A stretch of 64,000 nucleotides of DNA, taken from positions 20,481,001 through 20,545,000 of the forward strand of contig NC_083387.1 of NCBI RefSeq assembly GCF_031755915.1, read 5' to 3'. Both the position numbers and the translations under genes were made by a program. The stretch comes from Ziziphus jujuba. Its lineage: Eukaryota; Streptophyta; Magnoliopsida; Rosales; Rhamnaceae. The notes under the pieces were generated by a model. That model saw nothing but the letters and a program-made list of their open reading frames with translations. It did no database searches and was not told the DNA's origin. Of this stretch, positions 46,781 to 58,385 are shown piece by piece. Within the stretch, counting starts at the first letter, position 1, and each line of letters starts with the position of its first letter.

Positions 46781-49423
46781 ATGGAAAAGAGAGTGGCCAT
46801 AGTTGGAGCTGGTGCAAGTGGCCTCCTTTCCTGCAAATACACAGTCTCAAAGGGTTTCCATCCAATTGTGTTTGAATCTCAGAGCACCATTGGAGGATTA
46901 TGGACAACGACCATTGAGACCACAGCTCTTCAGACTCCCAAAGTCCTCTACCAGTTCTCAGATTTTCCATGGCCACCTTCTGTGGAACAAGAATTTCCAT
47001 CCCAGAATCAGGTTCTGGACTATCTGAACTCTTACGCCCACCATTTTCAGTTGCTTCCATATATCAAATTCAATGCCAGAGTTGTCAGTATAAGCTATGA
47101 CGGACCATCAGAGGAAGAGATTGAATCTTGGGATTTGTGGGGTGGAACTGGGGAGCCCTTCAATTCTAGAGGGATATGGAATGTTGTGGTGGAAGACACT
47201 CTTAGCCTTTCCATTGAGGTAAGGGATTAGAGTGCTCTGCTTGTTTTTGTCTGTGATTGTTTATGCTAAAATATGCACATTATGTATATGTTAAAAAGAC
47301 AAGCATAAACAAGAAAACAAACAGAGGTCTATCAGATCAAATCTCAATTGGAAGTTGGAACCCCAGAAACGTGTTGTTTGATAATAATACTTAAATATTT
47401 TGTCTCAATTTGATTTCTAAAAATTTTTATTTTATTCCAAGGTTTAATGAAAACACAGGTATACCAAGTGGAGTTTGTGATTCTTGGTCTTGGACGGTTC
47501 AGTGGCGTTCCAAACATACCAGACTTTCCTCCAGAAAAGGGTCCAAAGGCATTTCATGGAGATGTGATACACTCCATGGATTACGCTGCCATGGACAATG
47601 AAAGTGCTGCTCAATTCATCAAAGGAAAGCGAGTGATTGTGGTTGGCTTCCAGAAATCTGCACTAGATATTGCAGTAGAGTGCTCAACCGCTAATGGTAC
47701 AAAACATATATACATTTCTGACCAATTATATAGTTGCTTTCTGTGGTTTAGAGCTTGTTTTTTTCCTGTAATATTAAACTGTTAAAAATTTTCAAAAACA
47801 AAAAATTGTTTTTAGTTCTTAAAACATAAAACAATTTTTTTAGTACTTATTCAAATAAACAAAATTAGCTTTGCATATGTGCAGGGGTGGAAACTCCATG
47901 CACTGTGTTATACAGGAATGAACATTGGACGATACCCAATTTCCATCCATGGGGTGTGCCTATAGCTCTTCTGTACCTTAACCGCTTCTCTGAACTTTTG
48001 ATTCATAAGCCTGGTGAAGGCCTCCTATACAGTCTTTTAGCAACATTTCTTTCCCCTCTGGTATTTTCTCTTATTTAGCAGCTTATACATTTATAGCTAG
48101 ATATACGAATTTAGATCATTTGTCTCTTTTTCTGCCTCGTTATTGTTTTTTTTGACATTAAAACTCGTCCATGTGAAAGTAAAAAAGAATAGCATGAGAT
48201 ATGCTCTGAGACGAGTTATCCAAATTCATAGCTAGGACATCTATTGTATCTTATCGATTAAATCTTTTGGAGCTTAATGGTAATGACAGAGGTGGGCATT
48301 CTCCAAATTCGTCGAAAGCTACCTAAGATGGAAGCTTCCCTTGGCAAAATTTGGTATGGTACCCAAGAAAAGTTTTCTACAACAAATCAATTCTTGTTTG
48401 ATATCAGTAGTACCAGAGAAATTCTACGAAGGAGTTGAAGAAGGAAGCATCATTCTGAAGAAATCTGATAGAATTAGTTTCTGTGAAGAAGGAGTTTTGT
48501 TGGGTGATGATGATGTAGAACCCCTAAAGACTGAATTGGTAATATTGGCCACTGGATTCAATGGTGAGAAGAAGCTCAGGGACATTTTTGTGTCACCTAC
48601 ATTTCAGAACTACATTTCAGGGTCGCCAAGTTCTGCAGTTCCTTTGTACAGGTTGATCTTTTACATTCCCTTTAGCTTTTACAAGCAGAGCATGATTATG
48701 TTTAATACACTAGAGAGAGAGTTAGATCACAAAGTTTGGTCTTCATAATCCAAGTAGCCAAAAAATAAGCAAAAATTAGTAACTATAAATATTAATACAT
48801 AAGATAACAATATAATTCTATTATCGACATCCCATTGACCTTTTGATGTGCCAACCATGTCCATTACTTTCATTCACTTGTATATTTTCCATTATTTCTT
48901 AAATTTAAATTGATAAATAGTAATAAAAAAAAGAAATTGTAAATCTGAAGAGAATATAAAACTGATAGTTGATATGCATATGATTCGAAAACTTTGTTAT
49001 TTGTATATTTAAATATTAATTATTATTATTATTTTGCACACATAAGTCCATTAACTATCTGGCCTTTCCAGGGAATGCATTCACCCAAGAATTCCAAAGC
49101 TAGCAATTATTGGATTTTCAGAAAGTTTTGCAAACTTGCACACATCAGAGATGAGGTGTAGATGGGTAGCCGAGCTTCTTGATGGAAGATTCAAACTACC
49201 AAGCATCAAAGAAATGGCGGAAGATATACGTAAATGGGATGAATACAAGAAGCAAAATGCAGGGCAATACTACAGGAGATCATGTATAGGAGGCCTTCAT
49301 ATTTGGTACAATGACCAACTCTGCATCGATATGGGATTGAAGCCCAGAAGAAAAAAGGGTTTCTTTGCTGAACTCTTTGAACCTTATTTCCCCACGGATT
49401 ATGCTTCTGACCCCTCAAACTAA
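46781..49423 (+). CDS. FMO-3: flavin-containing monooxygenase (plant class I-like), five exons
   Basis: Paralogue of FMO-2 with the same exon plan and expected chemistry (FAD/NADPH-dependent N- or S-oxygenation, substrate unknown). Exons: 46781-47218, 47459-47696, 47885-48060, 48290-48651, 49072-49423. The frame is open for 521 aa. Motifs: GAGASG (9-14), [11 protein letters not shown] signature [11 protein letters not shown] (178-188), GFQKSA (209-214) and LATGF (370-374). Exons 2 and 3 have exactly the same lengths as in FMO-2; exon 4 is one codon longer. Introns are much shorter than those of FMO-2, and intron 1 (240 bases) is unrelated to its 2.15-kb intron. No defect is visible. Confidence 0.91.
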
Positions 49424-50197
49424 GGGGAATTGAATTGTTTCTTAAAAGTGGTGAAACAAAGTTGATTCCTGCAGATCTTTTACTCTGCTCCTTAATCGAT
49501 TTTCTTTTCTTGTCCAAAAACAATACTCTGCTTTTTTAGAAATATCAATGTTGTAGCCAAAATACAGAGCAATATCAATGACACGTGGCAGGATGTTCGA
49601 ACAAAATTGAAATAACAATATAGATCCATCACTCATCGCTCATGGAATGACACGTGACAGACTTTGTTTGAACAAAGCATATACAGTATTCAAATATCAT
49701 CTAAAAATTAGTTGAATTATATATGATGACTTTTATAAATTTTGTAAATTCATATCAAAACAAAATCAAAATACCTAAGGTACAAAAATTGGTAAAAATA
49801 TAAAGATAAGTGAAAGACAAAAATGGTGTTTACATGTGTGTCTAACCATCTAAATATAACCATAGGATTTCTGAATCATTTACTATACCTAATTAGAGTT
49901 TGATCTTTTGCTCCGATACTGATTCAAATAGGCACTTTACAACTCAGTATTTTAATTTATATAAATTTATCAAAATAAAAAAAAAACTAACTCAACAAAT
50001 CTGATCCAAATTAAATACAACTACACAAAACTTAAATTGTGAATTATAAATTGTAAAACTGACAATAAAATTCATAAAAATCTATTGAAATTCTCAAACA
50101 CCATAATTAAATCAAATTTATAGAAATAAAACATATGTTAAATCCAAATAAGGCTAATTTAATACTAAACACCATTAGGAATGGACTCTTTGCACTT

Positions 50198-50241
<44 letters not shown>

Positions 50242-50520
50242 GTTTCCTTTGTGTTATATGAACTATATGTACAAGGAGAAAAGGCCATAAGAGAGAACTC
50301 CCTACTTTATCGGTCTTAGCTAAATTTGTAGAGTTTATTTTTTCTTTCTCCATACATATTAAAACCAAGAAGAAATATCCTCCAAACTAATATCCCTTTT
50401 AATCAAGATGGATCTGAACATGGGGAGTTTTTAGTTACTTTTTGAATCAATCAAATCATGGCATATCATGCAAACATATCCAATGGTTAAATAAGCAATG
50501 ATAGTTAGTAATATATTTTC
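49424..50520. other. intergenic region 3' of FMO-3
   Basis: No gene recognised. Contains an uninterrupted T run of about 39 bases near 50202-50240, whose length may be affected by assembly. The rest is AT-rich. Confidence 0.45.
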
Positions 50521-50534
50521 TCAAACTATTTAGT

Positions 50535-51395
50535 GTCACTTATAACTAATGTCACAATTAAAATGAATTTATTTATTTTTTAATTAAATTAGTCATAAAA
50601 TATTTAGTGTCATTTATAAAGGGAATATTCATTTACACCATTAGGTTTGAGATAAATACAAAAACGAATCATTCATACCCCCTTATGGCAATATAAATTT
50701 CCCTTATATCCTTTGTTCATTCATATTACCTTTAAATGTTTTATTCTTCTTTTTCTTTTTGTAAAAATTAATTTTTTGATGACTTTACAAAAGTTAATTT
50801 GAAAACTTAAAAATTTTATTAATCTATATTTTTCAACTAGTTTTATTTAAATTATGTGATAGTTTTTCAGTTAAAAGAAAAAAAAAAAAACTATGCGATG
50901 ATTTTAATGTGAGCATTTTTAAATAAGTGATCATTTATCAAATATATTTAACTGAATGTATTATAATTTATCAAATGTATTTAAATAAATATATTATAAT
51001 TTTTCAAATATATTTGTCAAATATATAACTTACTTAAAAAAAGCTTATATAATTAAAATAGTTTTTTTCCTAAATAAAAAAGAAATTATCACATATATAG
51101 TATACATAAAATTTAATTAAAAAATATAAAACAAAAAAACTTTAAAGTTTTCGAATCAATTATTGCAAAAAGGAAAAAGAAGAATAAAGCTTTAACTATA
51201 ATTTAATTAAGCTAAGGATATAAGGATAATTTACATTGTCATTAAGAGGTGCGAGTGATTCATTAAAAAATGCTTTTGTAATTACTCTAAACCTCAAAGT
51301 TTGTAAATGAAATATAAACTCATTTATAAATGTCATCAGTTATTTTACAAAAATCAAAAATTCATTTAATTCCCAATTCATTAGTGACATTTGAT
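50535..51395. mobile_element. long inverted-repeat (foldback, MITE-like) element
   Basis: The arm at about 50545-50725 is the imperfect reverse complement of about 51195-51390. Matching landmarks are TAATGTCAC / GTGACAT, CATTTATAAAGGGAATAT against ATATAAACTCATTTATAAATG, and TTTCCCTTATATCC against GGATATAAGGATAAT. About 470 bases of AT-rich DNA lie between. No transposase is present. Long arms suggest a Mutator-like or foldback element. Ends and target duplication were not resolved. Confidence 0.65.
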
Positions 51396-51639
51396 TAAAA
51401 TGTTACCCGTACTTTTCATATATAAAAGTGATTTATTGACACTCCAAACAAGTGTAACTATATTATATTTTAATAACATCTTTAAAAACAGAATATGCCT
51501 TTAAAAAAGTGACATTTTTTAACATAGGAAACTAATTGCATGGTTTATGAAAATTTGCTTAAAATTGAAATTGTAAAAAAATGTCACTAAATTAGCTTTT
51601 CATTGCAGTGAAATCCTAAGTCATACATATATATAAAAA

Positions 51640-51990
51640 GAAAATCAAAAAGTGGTAAGATATACGGTATAAAAGTGAAATTTCAAAATAAATACATAAA
51701 TCAAAAGATACAAACAAGCGATTAGTCCTATTCTAGTATTACACGTAAAAAGGAAAGATGGTCAAACATGATCTAAAAAATACAAACCATTACGATACAA
51801 GTACCATAAGACAAAAAGAACAAAAATAGCGATTACGGTCTTTTTCATATAAAAAGTAAAAAGATCATCATGTGATGGTGGTGTTTGTCGAACCGATATA
51901 AGGCTTAGAGGAAATTAATCGACCACATAAAATTGTATATTAATATAAACCCACCTATCCCACTCTCACAAGTAGACTCCAAATATATAT
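51640..51990 (+). promoter_or_regulatory. orphan copy of the FMO-1/FMO-2 promoter
   Basis: Matches both FMO promoters: CCTATTCTAGTATTACACGT, then GGTCTTTTTCATATAAAAAG, GATCATCATGTG, CCCACCTATCCCACTCTCAC and AAGTAGACTCCAAATATATA. The match stops at about 51985, just before the place where the start codon would lie, and no FMO exon follows. A TATA-like TATATTAATATAAA (51937-51950) is present. Confidence 0.75.
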
Positions 51991-52229
51991 TGGATAAATA
52001 ATAATAAAACTTCTAGAAGTGCTACTTGCACAGTAGAAAATTTTTTATACAGTTCCATAATTTTTAAATTCCAATAATACCTTTATTAAATGTTTTTCAT
52101 TTTTTATTTTTTTGGACGAATTTTATCGAAATTTGTCTCTCTACTTCGTCTTCCTCTTCTATGCTTCATCGTCAGAATTTCAACAAATGGCATTGTCAGC
52201 GAGCCATGGTGGACCTTCTATGGTAGGGC

Positions 52230-52756
52230 TGTTAAATAAATAAATATTTATGGACTTAATATAATCAATTATTTATTTATAGGACATATTTATGCTATTA
52301 ACGGGATTGATTTGTTTATTATTTTATAGTAGGATCTTTGGTTACACACTCTTTATAAAACTCCAGTTTGACCATTAGATTTGAGGACCAACTCTTTTTA
52401 TAAGGCTATTTGACTTACCTATATTTTTATTATTAAATTATTATTATTACTATTTTTGTGTGCGTTAAAATTAATAGGTTAATCTGACTTGCAGAGACTA
52501 TAAAAGATCTACGATAAGTAAACATCAGATACAAACCATATTTTGTGATACGGATTTTTAGAGATCAATTTGAGAGTGGTTTGAGAGTAGTGTATACATA
52601 GGCACTACTATTATACTATTTTCTATTTTGTATAATTAAAAATTTAATTTATCAATAACTGCATTTGGAAGTTAGTATTTTATGTTTTAATGGAATTTAT
52701 TATGTATATTTTAGATTCGCATATTTTAAGATAAATTCTTTCAATTGGTATCAGCG
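52230..52756 (+). repeat. copia-like LTR with primer-binding site
   Basis: Starts TGTTAAATAAATAAATAT and ends TTCTTTCA at 52742. Immediately after it comes TTGGTATCAGCGC, a one-base variant of the tRNA-Met primer site. This is the 5' LTR of an element whose coding part is not found downstream. No second LTR is recognised in the window. Confidence 0.62.
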
Positions 52757-54050
52757 CATGGTTAATATGCATAATAAATTTCCTTGTGATTTGTCATTAC
52801 ATCAATTATGTTCAGATTGTTACTATGTATGCAGTGATCTATGTGATCCAAATATATATTTCTTTATTTTATTTTGCTTCTCGCATGGAACTGTGAGTTT
52901 TTGAGGTTACATGCTGTCTGTGAAACATATATACATGTATAAGTCCTACATTTATTTTCTTTGAATAAATTGGATTGTGCTTTACATTAAAAAAAATAAA
53001 TAAAGAAATTTGTTTCTCTTAAGTTGCTGGCCTGGATATTGTGGGATCCTATTTATTATGTTGAATGGAATATTTTCTAAGTCCTAATTTTGATCTGAAA
53101 TACATAATTTTGTGAAAATCCAATAAAAATCCATTAAAAACCCGCGTATGTTCATCATGTTAAATCTTTAACTTTGAGTTAAAATTGACCAAAATTGAGG
53201 CCAAATTCTGCTTGCCCATCACTGGACGGTTGCACCGCCGCTTGACTGACCAAAAACGGTGGCCAGAATGGTATTTTCTAGTCAGGTCGCAAACCGGGTC
53301 CTGTGACCTGTTCCTTGAAACCGGGTCAACCCATTGACCCGACTGGTGAGGAAGAAGCATGCCACAACACGTCATTTAGCATGCTGACTTCATCACATTG
53401 ACGTCAAATGATGTGGAATGGTGGCACTGATATCATCGATGATGTCAGCGTGACATGCTCTATTGACATCATCGTGATGTCAGATGACACGTCATGCGTG
53501 GTGCTGATGTCAGCATGGTGTGAGAGTTGACGTCAGCATGATAACGTCAACATAGCGTGTGGGTCTCTGTGATGACATCATCATGCTGCGTCAGTAGCCC
53601 AAGAAAAAAATTTATTGTTTATTTATTTCTTTAGTTATTTGTTTGTTTGATTATTTATTTATCTGTTTATTTATTCATTTATTGTTTATTTATTTATTTG
53701 TTTATTTATTCCATTCCAAATTTTTTGAATTAAATTAAATATATATGTTCAGAATTGGATTGTATTAGATTTCTCTTAAAAGGCTTTATGCCTAGTTAGT
53801 ATAATAGTGTGGGATTTTAAGTACTGATTTGTCGTGAAACTTATTTTGTCTTCATTAGGTGTACTAATGCAATGTATGTTGGAATAGTGGATGGGATGTT
53901 TTATATTTGCCTATTTCATGAAACTGCCAATATATTGATTTTCTCCCATTTATTAACCCGAGTCTATATGGATAAATGGGCTACCCTGTCTGTGGTTTTA
54001 GTTACTTTGTATGATGTCTGGAATGACAATAGAAGTTGATTGAATGCCAT
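52757..54050. other. unassigned region with a TGACGTCA-like motif cluster
   Basis: 53160-53300 resembles retrotransposon-derived sequence, less AT-rich than its surroundings. 53385-53590 holds a dense run of TGACGTCA-, TGATGTCAGC- and GACATCATC-type motifs, both as direct and inverted copies. ATTT microsatellite at about 53612-53705. No gene seen. Confidence 0.45.
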
Positions 54051-54054
54051 TAGG

Positions 54055-54790
54055 ATTGTTCTCACCTGAAAAGGCTCCGGCGTTATGAGAGTAACTATTA
54101 TTTCATTTGAATCATCCCATAATCTATATCCTAGCGATGTGAAATTGAACAACAGGTAACCTACCAGTGTCCTGTACCCGCCCACACCGGTAGTCACACC
54201 AATTTAACCACCACACTCGACATGGGATTTTTTGTTTAAAGCTTCACAGGAAATCACCCATCCTAGGATTGCGCTTGCTTAAAAAGGCTTCAACGTTATG
54301 AGAGTGACTATTTTTACATTTGAATCATCCCATAATCTATACCTTAGCAATGTGGAAATGGACAATATGTAACTTGCCAGTGCCCTGTACCCGACCACAC
54401 TGGTTGTCACAATCTACCCCGCTTGGGGCTCACTGTCCTCCCTGGCACATTTATGATTGTGTACAGGTTCTGATACCATTTATAAACACCTCAAGTCCAT
54501 AGGTAGAGTAGAGGCAAATCTGTGACTCTCCGCCAATATTATCCTCAATTTAGCCACAACACTTAGTATGAGATTTTTTGTTCAGAGCCTTCCCTGGAGG
54601 TCACCCATCCTAGGATTGTTCTTGCTTGAGCACGCTAAACTTCGGAATTCTTTCGAACCCTGAAGCCAACCAGTCTGAAAAAGCCTTAGCATTATAGGAG
54701 TAACTATTATTACATTTGAATATCTCTTGATCTACACCCGAGCGATGTGGAATTGGATACTACATAGTCTACCAATCTCTGTCAAGACCT
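54055..54790 (-). mobile_element. Cassandra-type TRIM with an extra LTR fragment
   Basis: Minus-strand orientation shown by GGTTCTGATACCA (54466-54478), the reverse complement of a tRNA-Met primer site. The LTR at about 54479-54790 has the complete 5S rRNA-like block at 54592-54655, reading on the minus strand CCGAAGTTTAGCGTGCT and AGGATGGGTGACC. The partner LTR at about 54200-54411 ends GTTGTCACA and has lost the 5S middle part. A third LTR piece (about 54055-54199) is fused to it. Coding-free, as expected. Confidence 0.78.
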
Positions 54791-55229
54791 ACCATAGTTA
54801 CCTATTGGAAATCCAGCATCTCCCCTATAAATGGGACTCTTTAAATGCACCATGCACAGAAAACTCACTCCCAAAATACACATTCATCTTATTCCTCCCA
54901 CCTTATTATATGTTTCTACAATTTTACATGACTTCGATAACAAAAGCATATAAATACAAATATAAGAAATAATTAGTAAACCATGAATACTTTTATAGGT
55001 ATTGGGACCCCTTCCGAAGTTTACTACTTAAATCCCAAATAACCTCGATTAATCCTAAGTCCTTACTCAACATGAGGCATACATACTCTCATAGCTCATG
55101 GCTACCCATATCACCCACTTATTACAATCATATGTTTTTACAGTAACTCGTGAATATACCAAACACGTAAATACATATAGAAGATAATAAATAAATAAAT
55201 AAATGCTACTAATAATAATAATAATAGTA

Positions 55230-55717
55230 GTACAACCTGTCAAAAAATTTGAATGACCCGTCTAAAGGCTACGATACCTATCCGAAGGCTACCATATTTG
55301 TCTAAAGACCATGATGTTTGCCCATAGGCTACAATACTTGTCCAAAGACTATCACAATCCCAAATCATTTAGCTCATTTGCTTAGGCAAATATGATAATT
55401 GTGCAGTTCACAATAATAATAGCAATATCAATAATAATAATAATAATCATAATCATAATCATAATAATAATAATAATATAATAATAATAATGGCAATAAC
55501 AACAACAAAATAATAATAATAATGATAATGATAACAATAATAAAAAATAATATTGATGAAGATAATATTAATAATGATAATAATATAATCATAATCATAA
55601 TCATAATCATAATAATAATAATAATATAATAATAATAATGGCAATAACAACAACAAAATAATAATAATAATAATGATAATGATAACAATAATAAAAAATA
55701 ATATTGATGAAGATAAT

Positions 55718-55780
<63 letters not shown>

Positions 55781-56430
55781 ATAGAAAGTCACAATCATGA
55801 ATAGATAAAATAGAACTAAAATGTATAAATACATTATATAATCTGCACGCTCATCAGAGACACACCCGATATATCATATGCTATACTAATGCACGGTCAT
55901 ATGATATCAGCCGTCGTAGGTGCACTGCTATCAATACAGCTAGAGGTGGTTGCCTATAATAACCGTCTAACCTGCTGGTCTCATAGGTAGCAGAAATACA
56001 AGACTAGGTTGTTCATAAGCTGAATCGAGTTGTTCCCTCGTATGGTGTGGTACACACTAACATAGTATAATATATATACGGTATATATACATCAAAAAGA
56101 TACCTAATATACCATACGATATACTAATGCTGCCAAGTGATGCTTAGCATGCCAAACACCACTCAACAAATAAAGGAGGAAAAAGAGAACTTGCAAGCAG
56201 TTTCATTAACGTCTCAATGGTTTCGGTACGAAATAACCTGCTATCCTACGGCCAAGGGAAGCCGCTGATGCTCACTATGCAAAATATCTACTAACCTTCT
56301 CGCCCTTAGCTCTCGTAGGAATGGTTAAATTTGTTATCTTTCGGCTATGGAATGGATGGCTGATGCTATCACTATAAAATACCGGCCTACCCTTGCTCGC
56401 CATAGCTCAGAAAGAACGACTAAATATAAC
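55230..56430 (-). repeat. repeat family R1, copy 3, inverted, with giant AAT microsatellite
   Basis: The five-unit array is present in reverse complement at about 55250-55350 (TCTAAAGGCTACGATACC, ATCCGAAGGCTACC and variants). A microsatellite of AAT/CATAAT at about 55410-55785 follows. The block at 55850-56420 matches 27465-28090 plus 33400-33480 inverted. The order microsatellite, array, short microsatellite is the same as in copy 2. Confidence 0.62.
55427..55785. repeat. AAT-type microsatellite containing a ~145-base tandem duplication
   Basis: Within the AAT-rich tract a complex pattern (several CATAAT units, then ATGGCAATAACAACAACA, GATAATGATAAC and ATTGATGAAGATAATATT) occurs twice, at about 55443-55585 and 55587-55730. 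Open minus-strand frames through it are Ile/Tyr/Leu runs only. Confidence 0.85.
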
Positions 56431-58385
56431 TTGTGTGCGAATTCATAATATAATAGTATAGAACATCAGTACTATATGATACATCTACAAAATAACTAGT
56501 CACATTAAATATATAATTTCAATAACATTAACTCTTCATAATTACATTTAAAAACCTGATTTAATTATTTTAAACAAACAAATAAATAAATAAATACATA
56601 AAAACTTATGAAACCAAACTTTACTTTCTTAACGAAATATACCACGGTAATTTATTTTAATATTAAGTATTTTTACGACTTTTAATTCTCTTAGATCAGT
56701 ATAGATAAATAAATAAGTAAATAAATAAATAATATTTCTCATAAAACATCCACCACCAAAATTCATATACCCAAAATATAAATTATTTTTGAAATAAATA
56801 CATAAGATTAGCTAAAATCAAATACAACATATTAGACACCTTGGCATAATTTAATAACATAATGTAAATAACATGTTAAATCTAAATTCAGCAAATAATC
56901 GAAATTAAACATTACAAATATACCCATAAAAATCCATAAGAAATTGTTTACACATTCCATCATAAGTATACACAGATATGTGCACATACATACTTATATA
57001 TATATATATATATAGAAGTATGTATGTGCATATATATGTGTATATATGTAAGTATATATAAACATAAAATCAAAAACAACATATATCTCATAAAATCCAA
57101 AGTAGATAATGAATATTTGATGGTACGTCTAAATTTAGACAATCATAATTAAATAAATCAATCAATCAATTAATCAATAAATAAACAAACAAACGACTAA
57201 ATAAATAAGTCAACTAAAAATATTATTTTATTTTTAATTCAACTAAGCATGTAATCTCTTTTTTTTTTAATTTTATAAAATACTCAATTAACAATAATTG
57301 GTTAAATAAATAACTCCTTTAAATCCAACATTTAATAATAACAAATTAAACATACAAATTTAATTATACCCGCGCACGCGCACACACACACACACATATG
57401 TATATATTTACATATATAAATATATATACAATCTTTTAACAAGTATATACACATTCATATATATATATATATATATACACACACAAATATATAATATATT
57501 CATATATTCACATATACATAAGCACAATCTTTTAACGAGTATATACATATTTATATATATGCACAAGTATATATATATATTCAATATTCATATATATATA
57601 TATATATACATGAATATTCACATATGCACAAGTATATACATATTCGCAACTATATATTCATATATATATAAACACAATCTTTTAACATATAAATATATAT
57701 ATTTATATATATATATATATATTCATCTACACACATACCAAGGTGTACATACCTATATACATATATGAATATACGACATGCATATACACATCTATACATA
57801 GACATGTATATATACAATTTAACATAATTTTCACATTAAAAACAAAAATTTACTCAAAAATGATAATTTTTTAAATATGTCATCATAATTCACAAATAAG
57901 ATGTTAATGGAAAGCTAAAAGAATGAGGAATGGTAAATTAATCTCTGTTAAGGTCAACGTTGCCGACGGTGGTTAAATTTTACTTCAAAAGCTGCTATTT
58001 AACTCACTATCTTCGTACACCAAAAACGAGTTTGAATTGAGCTAAATCAAGATCACGATCAACTTCGAGAGGTCAGAATTAGGGGGGAAAAAGGCAGAAA
58101 ACTTGGTCGGAATCGGCCAAAATCCAGCGATTGATAATGAGGCCACCACCGACTTCTCCAATTTAATAATAATTTATAAATAAATAAATAAAGAAGAAGA
58201 AGAAGAAGAAGAAGAATATTGACACAAATAGAAACGGCAACAAACATGATAATTATTAATTGACATAATGCTATCATTTTTCACTTTTTCTCATATAAGT
58301 CTTTTGCTCTAAAAAATCTATAATAGCAGTTGTCGTTACTTATAATGCTTATCATTATAGATGACAAATAAATAAATCAAAATTA
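56431..58385. other. AT-rich region with TA/CATA microsatellites, no gene
   Basis: TA and CA/TA repeats at about 56995-57060 and 57370-57800, some in loosely repeated blocks that share CAATCTTTTAACRAGTATATACA (about 57430, 57527, 57677). 57940-58180 is less AT-rich and resembles retrotransposon LTR sequence. GAA microsatellite at 58193-58214. Confidence 0.45.

Noticed and set aside
50165..50368. Lys-rich minus-strand open frame
   Set aside because: Generated by a 39-base T run; no evidence of coding.
54592..54655. Possible 5S rRNA gene
   Set aside because: Only the internal half of 5S matches, and it is embedded in LTRs with a nearby primer site, so it is a Cassandra LTR rather than an rRNA gene.
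55428..55834. Overlapping minus-strand frames with Ile/Tyr/Leu runs
   Set aside because: Direct products of an AAT microsatellite.
57559..57768. Open frame with Tyr-Ile repeats
   Set aside because: Encoded by TA/CATA microsatellites, not a protein gene.
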